17,333 nucleotides of DNA from assembly GCA_030612185.1 (NCBI GenBank), contig JAUWOI010000031.1, positions 1-17,333 of the forward strand, given 5' to 3'. The notes under the pieces are model-generated. The model ran no database searches, was not told where the DNA came from, and worked only from the letters and a program-made list of their open reading frames with translations. Below are positions 1 through 7,017 of this stretch, piece after piece. The stretch's first letter is position 1. Each line of letters begins with the position of its first letter. A program made the position numbers and the translations under genes. This DNA is from Anaerolineae bacterium. Its GTDB lineage: Bacteria; Chloroflexota; Anaerolineae; B4-G1.

Positions 1-765
1 GTTGAGTAACTGGAGATTGCCTACCATCGTCACCGGGCCGGTGCTCCCGGCCATCGGCATGCAGCATATCTCGAGCGGAATCCCGTATTCGCCGCACAAG
101 AGCAGCGCGTTCACCATAACGTCTATGTACCTGAGCGGGCTAACGTGTCCCTCGAGCAAACTGACAATCGGGCGTTCCTTCAGTTGCTCTTTGCCGCCCG
201 CGACGATTGCGGCCATCTCCAACATATGCGGGAACGTCTTGATGGTGTCGGTACGCAGATGTAGGTGCTTGTCGGTGTGATTAAACATCTCGCGCAGCAT
301 CACGATGTCGCGCCCGAACTTGGGCCAGTCCTGGGCGAACGCCGAAGTGGGAATACTGATCCCGTCAAGTGCATCCATCAATGTATAGAGTTCCTTCACG
401 TCGGCGTCTAGCACCGGCCGCCACTCATCCGTATCTATGTCAATGATGAAATCCGGGGAACCGGCGGTGCGGGCGTAAAGCCGACCACCAGGCTCCATAT
501 AACAGTCCTTCTCCGGATTGCGGCCCGCGTAAGCGAACTTACGCGGCATAGTCTCCAGACAACGGGCCACCAGTTCGCGGGGAATCTTTGCTCTCCCGGT
601 CTGGTGGTCTACTTTGGCTCCAGCCTTGTCGAGGACCTTGAGCCCCTCTTCGAGCTCGACCTTGATGCCAGTGTTCTCCAGGATGTCCAGCGACCCCTTG
701 TTGATTTCTTCGATCTGGGCATCGGTCAGATACTTGATTATGGGTCTTTGGGTTTTCTCTTCCAT
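1..765 (-). CDS. MttB-family (trimethylamine methyltransferase-like) protein, C-terminus beyond window
   Basis: The reading frame is open for 255 codons from ATG at 765 to the left edge, so about half of a ~480-residue family member is visible. A strong AGGAGG ribosome site sits just upstream of the ATG. The protein begins MEEKTQRPIIKYLTDAQIEE and can be aligned almost throughout with the complete paralogue at 7898-9352 (shared blocks such as GLKVLDKAGAKVD, HMLEMAAIVAGGKE and LLCGEYGIPLE). MttB-family enzymes are TIM-barrel proteins that move a methyl group from a quaternary or tertiary amine to a corrinoid protein. No in-frame TAG occurs in the visible part, but the region where pyrrolysine lies in true MttB is outside the window, so a Pyl enzyme cannot be excluded here. 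It is expressed from its own promoter (867-895). The substrate is unknown. Confidence 0.9.
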   Translation of the reverse strand, partial: MEEKTQRPIIKYLTDAQIEEINKGSLDILENTGIKVELEEGLKVLDKAGAKVDHQTGRAKIPRELVARCLETMPRKFAYAGRNPEKDCYMEPGGRLYARTAGSPDFIIDIDTDEWRPVLDADVKELYTLMDALDGISIPTSAFAQDWPKFGRDIVMLREMFNHTDKHLHLRTDTIKTFPHMLEMAAIVAGGKEQLKERPIVSLLEGHVSPLRYIDVMVNALLLCGEYGIPLEICCMPMAGSTGPVTMVGNLQLLN

Positions 766-1046
766 GCTGTTCCTCCTTACATACTGATGGGCTGATTCTC
801 TTGCTTTGCGGAGACGCTGGCGGGGATGAGACACTTCCCATCGTACCAGCCGACAGAACTGCGACTATTATACACCAAAAGGACTAAACTAGCAAATTAA
901 GCCAAAAAACATTATGATCAGGTATATAATCGCTCAATTCCAGTCATTAACCTCTGCTGGCGACCACTGGGGCACGCAGAGGCGTTGTTCAACACCTTCA
1001 TTCTAGTTCTCGGTACAAGACACTCAAAGCCCTCGTCTCGGGGGCA
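766..1046. other. Intergenic region between CBS gene and MttB-family gene
   Basis: This 281-bp gap holds the promoter module at 861-930 and a 7-bp inverted repeat (CCTCTGC at 951-957, GCAGAGG at 976-982). The inverted repeat lies past the 3' end of the CBS gene and could weakly terminate it, but it has an 18-base loop and no clear T-run. No open reading frame with a ribosome site was recognised. Confidence 0.5.
867..895 (-). promoter_or_regulatory. Sigma-70 promoter for the MttB-family gene at 1-765
   Basis: On the minus strand the -35 box is TTGCTA (890-895), followed by a 17-bp spacer and a perfect TATAAT -10 (867-872). The predicted start is near 860, giving a leader of roughly 95 nt to the ATG at 765. 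The flanks (GCGACTATTATA, then GCAAATTA.GCCA) repeat those of the promoter at 2752-2780. On the plus strand the same -35 region with TATGAT at 913-918, also 17 bp away, gives a weaker outward promoter that faces no plus-strand gene. Confidence 0.7.
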
Positions 1047-1856
1047 TTATTGCTGCCAGACTGACCCCGGCCGGGCCATTTCTGCAATGATGTCGTACGA
1101 GGAGACAATCCCCAGCGGCATAACCTCCGGCTGATATAGGTCCACCACCACCAGGCGATGATGGTGATGCTCGATCATCTTGTCGGCCGCCTCGCGCAGG
1201 CTGGCCGACATGTGAATCGTGAGCGCGGGGTGCATCACCTCCGAGACCGTGACAGCATTACATTCCTCCTCCTCGCAGAAGGCGAGCAGGTCCAATCCAC
1301 TGACCACGCCCAGCGGCCGCCCCGTAGCATCTACGACAAGGACAGAGCGCCAACCTGCCTGGGTCATCGTCCGGGCAGCGGAGGTGACCGGCGTCTTATC
1401 CCGACAGACGAGCATCGCGTCGGACATCACATCGGCAACCGTCTCTCGCTTGATTGGGGCCGTCTCCGCCAGACCAGCGACGAAATCCGAGATCGAGACC
1501 ACGCCTATCGGCTGTCCACCGTCAATAACCAACAGCCGGTGAATTTCTTCCTCGCGCATACGCTGTGCCGCCTCACTGACAGGCGCGTCGGCCTCAATCG
1601 TGTCCACCGGAGTGGACATCAGTTCGCCAGCGATCATCGTCCGCATGGACTCCAGGCCCTCCGGCTCGCCCGACAGCCATTCCCCGGCCAATAGATCAAA
1701 GTCAGAGATGACGCCGAGGGGCCGACCATCACGGTCGGCGACGATCAGGGCGTGGACGTGATGATGGGAGAGCATCACTGCGACCTGACCGAGGGAAGCA
1801 TCAGGCCGGCAGGTGATTACGCCCGGATGCATGAAATCACGAACCAATTCAGTCAC
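1047..1856 (-). CDS. Protein with four tandem CBS domains
   Basis: The protein consists almost only of four CBS repeats (approximate residues 1-60, 78-135, 140-195 and 203-260). Each shows the usual pattern of an xVxDVM/ELM start, an alanine-rich helix and a closing PLGVIS.FDLL-type strand-helix. Two CBS pairs (Bateman modules) normally bind adenosine nucleotides and act as energy sensors; no catalytic domain is attached. I chose GTG at 1856 because AGAGGAGGT lies 6 bases before it. An in-frame TTG 13 codons earlier would start inside that ribosome site. The second and fourth repeats are His-rich (HHHH near residue 230). The start lies 44 bp after the stop of the nucleotidyltransferase-like gene, so co-transcription is likely. 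Partner and ligand are not known. Confidence 0.88.
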   Translation of the reverse strand: MTELVRDFMHPGVITCRPDASLGQVAVMLSHHHVHALIVADRDGRPLGVISDFDLLAGEWLSGEPEGLESMRTMIAGELMSTPVDTIEADAPVSEAAQRMREEEIHRLLVIDGGQPIGVVSISDFVAGLAETAPIKRETVADVMSDAMLVCRDKTPVTSAARTMTQAGWRSVLVVDATGRPLGVVSGLDLLAFCEEEECNAVTVSEVMHPALTIHMSASLREAADKMIEHHHHRLVVVDLYQPEVMPLGIVSSYDIIAEMARPGSVWQQ

Positions 1857-1900
1857 AGTACAACCTCCTCTAATGATAACCAAGTTCTCTGCCAATGGCG

Positions 1901-2692
1901 CTACTCGACTTCATCCACGTCCTTGTACCACTTCACGCGGTCGCCCACCCGCGCCCGCAATCGCCAGGCCAGCGGCTTGGGCTCAGCCTCAATCCGCGCC
2001 AGCGCAGCGTCTACCTGTGAGGTGATGTGGGCCTTGTGTTCGTCGGTCAGTTGGTCGTAACATTGGGCCAACTTTTCGACTTTGTCCAGGTTCATCGTGG
2101 TCGTGCGCCACAAGCCCCAATTCTTGGCACACAGATGCGCTACGCGACTCATGTTGATCGTCTCTGCGTCGCTATCACCCAATGGATGCTCCAAGAGCAT
2201 CATGATTGTATCAATGATGTCTTTCTCGTTGATCTGTACGATCTGCATCTTTTCCAGTAACATCTCGGCCAACGGGATGGTGGGCGAGTCTACCTCTAGC
2301 CGCCCTTCCCAGGAGATCACGTGACAGAAATCCAGCCTTTCGTAGAATACATCCACGTACAGGCCGATGTCGTGATTGTCGAAGATTGCCCGGCTTCCCT
2401 CGCTGAAGAGGGAGATCTGTTCGTTCTCGACGTAACCCAGACCAGCCATCAACACTTTGACTTCCTTGACCTCCTTGGCATAACCAGCAAAGTCAAGGTC
2501 GGTATACGCCCGCCCCATCGCTGCTTGCAGATAGCCATATTTAGGACAATGGAACTGAAAAGCCAACGAACCTATCACACGCAACGTCAACCCAGCCTCT
2601 TGACTGGCCTTGAGGATCCGCTGGAGTTCATTCTCAAACTTAACACGCTCGGCGCTGTCTTGAGCACCCATCCCGATTGAACTGTTCATCAT
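1901..2692 (-). CDS. Nucleotidyltransferase-fold protein (AbiEii-like / minimal NTase)
   Basis: The 263-residue protein has the core signature of pol-beta-type nucleotidyltransferases: VIGSLAF with the GS at residues 41-42, TDLDF with acidic D65 and D67, and a third acidic residue in VDVF (D114). It then has an AEMLLEKMQIVQINEKDIIDT segment (Lys148, Lys157, Asp158, Asp161) like that of AbiEii-family enzymes. Such enzymes transfer NMP to proteins, RNA or small molecules; some are toxins. No antitoxin-like gene is adjacent, and the following gene encodes four CBS domains, so a toxin role is not supported. Two adjacent ATGs (2692 and 2689) follow GGAGGA; the second has better spacing. It is transcribed from the divergent promoter at 2752-2780. 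Family placement is by motif only. Confidence 0.72.
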   Translation of the reverse strand: MMNSSIGMGAQDSAERVKFENELQRILKASQEAGLTLRVIGSLAFQFHCPKYGYLQAAMGRAYTDLDFAGYAKEVKEVKVLMAGLGYVENEQISLFSEGSRAIFDNHDIGLYVDVFYERLDFCHVISWEGRLEVDSPTIPLAEMLLEKMQIVQINEKDIIDTIMMLLEHPLGDSDAETINMSRVAHLCAKNWGLWRTTTMNLDKVEKLAQCYDQLTDEHKAHITSQVDAALARIEAEPKPLAWRLRARVGDRVKWYKDVDEVE

Positions 2693-2751
2693 CCGTCCTC
2701 CTGAAGCATATCTTGTTCACGTTGCCCAGCACCGTCGGCACATTGGCGACT

Positions 2752-2780
2752 ATTATAACCGAGAAAACTGTAGCTTGCAA
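2752..2780 (-). promoter_or_regulatory. Promoter for nucleotidyltransferase-CBS genes
   Basis: Read on the minus strand: TTGCAA -35 (2775-2780), 17-bp spacer, consensus TATAAT -10 (2752-2757). The predicted start near 2745 leaves a leader of about 50 nt to the ATG. Its -35 hexamer is the same six bases as that of the plus-strand promoter, so the two polymerases cannot both be bound. Confidence 0.75.
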
Positions 2781-2803
2781 ATTAGGCCAGAATCCGTTAT
2801 AAT
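2775..2803 (+). promoter_or_regulatory. Promoter for DeoR regulator (shares -35 box)
   Basis: Read on the plus strand: the palindromic TTGCAA (2775-2780) is again the -35 box, followed by a 17-bp spacer and TATAAT at 2798-2803. The predicted start is near 2810, about 70 nt before the DeoR ATG. Placing the regulator gene next to the divergent promoter is consistent with autoregulation and control of the opposing genes; the operator itself is not identified. Confidence 0.75.
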
Positions 2804-2878
2804 GGATCTGCAAATCAATCAACCTACGTTCAAATTCCGTCGTCGTCGTTTACGCCAGCCAGTGCGAGGCCCAGTGCA

Positions 2879-3685
2879 ATGAGCAAACAACTCATCCCCG
2901 CTCAGCGGCGCGAGCGGATACGGGAATGCCTGGAAGTCCACCAGGTCGTCCGCAGTGCCGATCTGTGCAACATGTTGAAGGTCTCCGAAGCCACGATTAG
3001 GCGCGACTTAGAGTGGCTGGAGAACCAGGGTGTCCTTGAGCGCACACACGGAGGCGCAATCCGCAGCCAGCGGATGCGACTCGAGTCGGAGTATGCACAA
3101 AGAGCCCAGACCCACCCCGAGGAGAAGCGGCGTATTGGTGCGCTGGCTGCCACCCTGGTCGAGGACGGCGACGTCATTTTCGTTAACAGTGGTACGAGCA
3201 CTACGCAAGTCATCACTCACATCCAGAGCAGAGCGAACGTGACACTGATCACCAGCAACGTGAAAGCAGTGCTGGAGATCCCTGAAATCGACACCAAGGT
3301 CGGAACAGGGTGCGGCTTCGCGATCGTCCTGCTGGGTGGCTCGTTTTGGCCACGGTCGAATTCGGTGATGGGCCGTTTTTCCACCGAGACCCTGCGCCAG
3401 GTATACGCCAGCAAAGCATTCATCGGTGTAGACGGCATCAGTCTCAAGTACGGTTGCACTGTCCCTACCAGCGGCGAGGCGGAGATCATCCGCCTGATGA
3501 TCCAGCGCACCCGCGGCCCGGTCACTGTGTTGGCTGATCATAGCAAATGGGGAGTAGTCTCCAACTTCGAAATAGCCACGATTGATCAAATCCACAGATT
3601 AGTCACAGATGACGGGCTTAACGCCAGCGCTCGTGCCGAGTTAGCCACCCGCTCCGTGGAGGTTCTCGTTGCTGGCATTGAGTGA
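2879..3685 (+). CDS. DeoR/GlpR-family transcriptional regulator
   Basis: The 268-residue length is typical for the family. An N-terminal winged helix (about residues 6-60) contains the DeoR signature VSEATIRRDLEWLENQGVLERTHGGA. It is followed by the DeoRC sugar-phosphate-sensing domain (about 80-235) with the phosphate-loop-like FVNSGTSTTQV at 101-111, ITSN, GG.F and ADHSKWG motifs. Members usually repress a neighbouring catabolic operon and release it when a phosphorylated sugar or similar metabolite binds. The ATG has only a weak GAGG ribosome site. The gene is 39 bp upstream of the metallophosphoesterase gene, and divergent from the nucleotidyltransferase-CBS pair across a promoter with a shared -35 box, so either set could be its target. 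The effector is not known. Confidence 0.93.
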   Translation: MSKQLIPAQRRERIRECLEVHQVVRSADLCNMLKVSEATIRRDLEWLENQGVLERTHGGAIRSQRMRLESEYAQRAQTHPEEKRRIGALAATLVEDGDVIFVNSGTSTTQVITHIQSRANVTLITSNVKAVLEIPEIDTKVGTGCGFAIVLLGGSFWPRSNSVMGRFSTETLRQVYASKAFIGVDGISLKYGCTVPTSGEAEIIRLMIQRTRGPVTVLADHSKWGVVSNFEIATIDQIHRLVTDDGLNASARAELATRSVEVLVAGIE

Positions 3686-3724
3686 GGAAGAGAGAGGCAC
3701 ATAAGAGCACAAAAGGAGCACAAA

Positions 3725-4666
3725 ATGACAAAACTGTTTTTCGCCACCGATGTCCACGGTTCAGAAATCTGCTGGAAGAAGTTCATCAACGGCGGCAAGT
3801 TCTACGAGGCAGACATCATTATCCTGGGGGGAGACATGACCGGCAAGGCTATCGTGCCCATCATTGCCCAGGGCGGTGACAGGTACAAGGTGACCCTGTT
3901 GGATCAGGAAAGTGTCCTGGAGGGCCAGGACGAAGTGGACAAGATAGTGCGCATCATCCGGGATCGGGGCTATTATCCCTACGTCACGGACCCCGACGAA
4001 GTAGCAGAGATCAGCGCCACTCCGGGACGGTCAGATGAGATCTTCCTGGCCCAGGTATTGGAAACCAGCCAGCAGTGGATGAAGTATGCCGACGAAAAAC
4101 TGGCCGGAACGGGCATCCGGTGCTACGTTTGCCCGGGCAATGACGATATATTTGAACTGGACGAGGTCATCGTCGCGTCGAAGCACGTCGAAATTGTCGA
4201 GGGCCGGGTGATCCCCCTGGATGATCATCACGAGATGATCAACACTGGGTGGTCGAATCCTACCCCTTGGGACACCCACCGGGAGGAGAATGAAGACGCG
4301 CTGCGGCAGCGCATCGAGGCCATGATCGGCCAGGTGCAGGATGTGCGCAACGCGGTGTTCAACCTCCACGCACCGCCCTTAGGCAGCGGCCTTGACGAGG
4401 CTCCAGAGTTAACCGAGGACATGCGGCTCGCGTATGCTGGCCAGTCATTGATATCTGTGGGCAGCCAGGCCGTGCAGGCGGTTGTCGAGGAATACCAGCC
4501 GCTGCTAGGCCTGTTCGGTCACATCCACGAGGGCAAAGGCGCACGCAAGATGGGGAGAACTCTGTGCATCAATCCAGGCAGCATGTACGAACAGGGGACG
4601 CTGCAGGGAGCGGTGATTCAGCTCAAACGCCGAAAAGTGGGCAATTACATTCTCACAACAGGGTAG
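3725..4666 (+). CDS. Calcineurin-like metallophosphoesterase
   Basis: The metal-binding motifs of the family occur in order: DVH (D9, H11), GGDM (D37), PGNDD (N139), NLHAPP (H215) and GHIHE (H266, H268). These coordinate a dinuclear metal centre that hydrolyses phosphomono- or diesters. The 313-residue protein has a longer insert than minimal members between the second and third motifs (about residues 40-130), which probably shapes substrate choice. It has no signal peptide, so it is probably cytoplasmic. AAGGAG lies just before the ATG, and the gene follows the DeoR regulator by 39 bp, so co-transcription is likely. An archaeal/Chloroflexota-type phosphoesterase of unknown substrate is the safest description. 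Confidence 0.9.
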   Translation: MTKLFFATDVHGSEICWKKFINGGKFYEADIIILGGDMTGKAIVPIIAQGGDRYKVTLLDQESVLEGQDEVDKIVRIIRDRGYYPYVTDPDEVAEISATPGRSDEIFLAQVLETSQQWMKYADEKLAGTGIRCYVCPGNDDIFELDEVIVASKHVEIVEGRVIPLDDHHEMINTGWSNPTPWDTHREENEDALRQRIEAMIGQVQDVRNAVFNLHAPPLGSGLDEAPELTEDMRLAYAGQSLISVGSQAVQAVVEEYQPLLGLFGHIHEGKGARKMGRTLCINPGSMYEQGTLQGAVIQLKRRKVGNYILTTG

Positions 4667-4956
4667 GTAAAGGCACGACCGGGGGCCACGTCCTGAGCCT
4701 GTCGAAGGGCAACCTCCCCCGTAGGGAGTTAATAGATTTCCTGCATAACCCATCCACTCTCGCCGGTTCGTTCCTTTCTTTATCCGTTGTGATGTTGTGG
4801 GGGCAAGACAGGCTTTCCGAGAGCGCTCAAAGACAGGAAAGGAGGTGATGCCTCAGTATGGTATGAAGTGTTTACAGATGACGTCTTCGCCAAGTTGCAA
4901 AGTTCTCTCAACTGTACATGTCTATCTAAGATCATATTCTGAAAGGAGAGCTCCTA
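4667..4956 (+). other. Intergenic region / leader upstream of the APC permease
   Basis: This 290-bp gap contains a dispersed repeat copy at 4690-4709, a weak CTCCC/GGGAG hairpin at 4714-4729, and an exceptionally complete Shine-Dalgarno match AAAGGAGGTGAT at 4838-4849 followed by the two-codon frame ATG GTA TGA (4858-4866). A separate normal ribosome site (AAAGGAGAG) precedes the permease ATG. I could not find a convincing sigma-70 promoter here, so the permease may be read through from the upstream genes. Confidence 0.5.
4690..4709 (+). repeat. Dispersed short repeat, CCTGAGC-GTCGAAGG type
   Basis: The sequence GTCCTGAGCCTGTCGAAGGG matches related copies at 6811-6854 and, on the other strand, 9716-9739. 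Such copies are scattered through some Chloroflexota genomes. It lies just after the metallophosphoesterase gene. Confidence 0.75.
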
Positions 4957-6804
4957 ATGAGCGAGGTAACCGTTTTCGTTCGCAAAGCAAGTGGCCTGGT
5001 ACGGTCCTGGTCGGTCCTGGACGCCTTCATCTACGCCACGTTCTCCATCAACCTCATCACCCTTGGACTGTACATCTTCTCCTATTGTTATTACTTCGAA
5101 GGGCACCTGGTGCCGGCGTTGATCATCGGTGCCGCCTTCACCATCTTCGAAGTGATCGTCTACGCCAGCCTGATCTCGGCAATGCCACGCGCCGGTGGCG
5201 ACTACGTCTGGCAGAGCCGGATTCTGGGGCGCGCCATCGGGTTCATCCTGAGTGTAACCGGCTGGTGGTTCATCCTCTGGCTGTGGGTGCCGCTCTACGG
5301 CCAGATGCTCGTGTACGAATTCTTCACCCCCATTCTAGCCATCCTGGGTGCACAGGGTGCAGCTCTGTGGTTCATGAGCTCCGGCGGCCTGCTGGTCGGA
5401 TCGCTGGTCGTCTGCGCGTTCGTGTTCCTATACATCGCCGTCGGTATGAAGTGGTATGCGCGCATCCAGAAGTTCTGCTTCTGGGGTGGCATGGTGGGCT
5501 TGCTGTTGGTGTTCATCCTGCTCCTCGCCGGCAACAACCAGACTTTCGTCACTAATCTCAACGCGATAGTGCCCGACATGTTTGGCACTGAGGCTGTAGA
5601 TCTGTATCAAGCCACCCTGCAAGCGGGCGAGGAGGCTGGCACCGCAGCGGCCCCGTGGGGCAACATGGCCGTGGGAGCAAGCATGGCCTTGATCCCGATG
5701 ATCGTCTTCTTCAACCTGTGGCCGAACTGGGGCTCCACCCTCTACGGCGAGGTGCGGGGCGCCAACGACTACAAGCGCAACTTCTGGGGTATGGCCTCGG
5801 CGGTTATCGTCACGACCGTGTTGGCCTTGATCTTCTTCGCCCTGATCGCCAAGACGTTGGGTTGGGACTTTTACAACAAGGCTAACGGGGCCTTCTGGAA
5901 TTACACCTGGGGCTACACGGACGAGCCACCGCCCCTGCCCTTCTGGCCCTACCCGGCGCTGTTTGCGGCCTTTATGACCACCAGCCCCGTGCTCCAGTTC
6001 CTGGTCATCCTCTTGATGGGCCTCTGGTGGTTCGGCTGGTCAGGTACGGTGTTCATGAGCTCCACCCGTGTCATCTTTGCCGCCGCGTTCGACCGCATGT
6101 TGCCGGAGTGGGCGTCCAAAGTGGACCCGCGCACCCGAACGCCGATCAACGCGCTGCTGCTGATGGTAATACCATCCATCATCATCTCCATCCTCTACGC
6201 CTACAACATCTTTGACTTCCAGAGCCTGGCACTGGACTCCACCCTGGTCATCGCGGTCACCTTCCTGGGATCCACCGTGGCAGCCATCATCCTGCCCTGG
6301 CGCTCGAAGGACGTGTTCGAGGGATCACCCATCTCCAAGTTCAAGGTACCCGGCTGGCTGAGCTGGATCGTGATGATTCTGTACGGGATCGGATCCATTT
6401 ACCTGATCATCACCTCCGTGGGCTATGGCATTGACGCGTTCGGCATGGCGAGCGGCGCTATGTCGTGGATCATTCTGCTCGTCACGTGGGCGCTGACGAT
6501 CGTTAACGCGGTGATGCTGGCGTGGATCCTGTACTACGTCGGGAAGAGATTGGCGGTCGAGGGCCAGTTACCTCTGATCACCATGGCCGGGTTGATCTTC
6601 CTGTCCTTCCTCGACTGGCTACTGGTGGAGTGGTTCTGGGATCCGAACCTGCTCTACGGCATCGGCTGGACCAATGTCCCCTCAATGGTCTTCATGATCG
6701 GCTGTTACGGCCTGGCCGCAGCGATCTTCTTCGGCTTCAACTCCTACCGCCGCAAGCAGGGCATTGACATTGACAAGGTCTACAAGGAGATCCCGGTCGA
6801 ATAG
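4957..6804 (+). CDS. APC-superfamily amino acid/amine permease
   Basis: The 615-residue protein has at least twelve long hydrophobic segments and the landmarks of the AA_permease_2 group: a first helix with an unwound-type region near residues 28-40, the consensus MPRAGGDYVW at 76-85, and the STRVIFAAAFDRMLPEWASKV-type loop near 369-389 followed by RTRTPINAL. It is longer than the usual 450-550 residues. An extra loop at about 192-235 and a long stretch at about 300-332 (rich in Trp, Tyr and Pro) lie outside the helices. It should import an amino acid, amine or betaine in symport with protons or sodium. AAAGGAGAG precedes the ATG. It is the last gene of the plus-strand block, ending before the terminator at 6927. 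Substrate use linked to the MttB genes is only a guess from proximity. Confidence 0.92.
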   Translation: MSEVTVFVRKASGLVRSWSVLDAFIYATFSINLITLGLYIFSYCYYFEGHLVPALIIGAAFTIFEVIVYASLISAMPRAGGDYVWQSRILGRAIGFILSVTGWWFILWLWVPLYGQMLVYEFFTPILAILGAQGAALWFMSSGGLLVGSLVVCAFVFLYIAVGMKWYARIQKFCFWGGMVGLLLVFILLLAGNNQTFVTNLNAIVPDMFGTEAVDLYQATLQAGEEAGTAAAPWGNMAVGASMALIPMIVFFNLWPNWGSTLYGEVRGANDYKRNFWGMASAVIVTTVLALIFFALIAKTLGWDFYNKANGAFWNYTWGYTDEPPPLPFWPYPALFAAFMTTSPVLQFLVILLMGLWWFGWSGTVFMSSTRVIFAAAFDRMLPEWASKVDPRTRTPINALLLMVIPSIIISILYAYNIFDFQSLALDSTLVIAVTFLGSTVAAIILPWRSKDVFEGSPISKFKVPGWLSWIVMILYGIGSIYLIITSVGYGIDAFGMASGAMSWIILLVTWALTIVNAVMLAWILYYVGKRLAVEGQLPLITMAGLIFLSFLDWLLVEWFWDPNLLYGIGWTNVPSMVFMIGCYGLAAAIFFGFNSYRRKQGIDIDKVYKEIPVE

Positions 6805-6810
6805 GAGGTC

Positions 6811-6854
6811 ATCCTGAGCTTGCCTGTCCTGAGCGTGGCCGAAGGATCGAAGGA
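6811..6854 (+). repeat. Two nested copies of the dispersed repeat
   Basis: The outer copy is split into TCCTGAGCTTG (6812-6822) and TCGAAGGA (6847-6854), which rejoin to the canonical repeat seen at 4690. Between them is a 24-bp unit (6823-6846) that starts CCTGTCCTGAGCG and ends CGAAGGA. The same unit with few changes is in the MttB gene at 9716-9739. Confidence 0.75.
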
Positions 6855-6893
6855 CATGCTCCAAGTGGATCGTTTCCAAAAAGGCTTGTCCTG

Positions 6894-6915
6894 CCACCGC
6901 GAGTACTCGTGGCGG
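6894..6915. repeat. Imperfect 22-bp palindrome
   Basis: CCACCGCGAGT is followed directly by ACTCGTGGCGG, which pairs with it except for one mismatch and one G-T pair. It lies between the nested repeat and the terminator. It may add to 3'-end structure of the permease transcript; no other function is evident. Confidence 0.45.
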
Positions 6916-6926
6916 TGAGCCTACCG

Positions 6927-6965
6927 AAGGGGCGTCCCCTGCAAGATGGGGACGCCCCTTGTTTT
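6927..6965 (+). terminator. Intrinsic terminator after the APC permease
   Basis: A perfect 13-bp stem (AAGGGGCGTCCCC at 6927-6939 with its complement at 6948-6960) has an 8-base loop and is followed by GTTTT. It lies between the convergent permease and HAD-like genes. The T-run serves the plus strand; read from the minus strand the stem lacks one. Confidence 0.85.
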
Positions 6966-7017
6966 GGAACCTATGCCAGCGTTGTTGCAGCCCGCGCAGC
7001 AGTTGCCCGGAACCCCG

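Noticed and set aside
539..841. 100-codon minus-strand open frame near the left MttB gene
   Set aside because: It is a shadow in another frame of the MttB-family coding sequence and crosses its promoter-proximal region.
1901..2692. AbiE-type toxin-antitoxin or abortive infection system
   Set aside because: The motifs fit a nucleotidyltransferase, but no AbiEi-like or other antitoxin gene is next to it, and the neighbour is a CBS-domain protein.
4714..4736. Terminator after the metallophosphoesterase gene
   Set aside because: Only a 5-bp CTCCC/GGGAG stem with no proper T-run; too weak to call.
4797..5555. 252-codon plus-strand open frame overlapping the permease start
   Set aside because: Its sequence is Arg/His-rich and lies in another frame of the well-supported permease gene; its ATG at 4848 is too close to the ribosome-site-like sequence.
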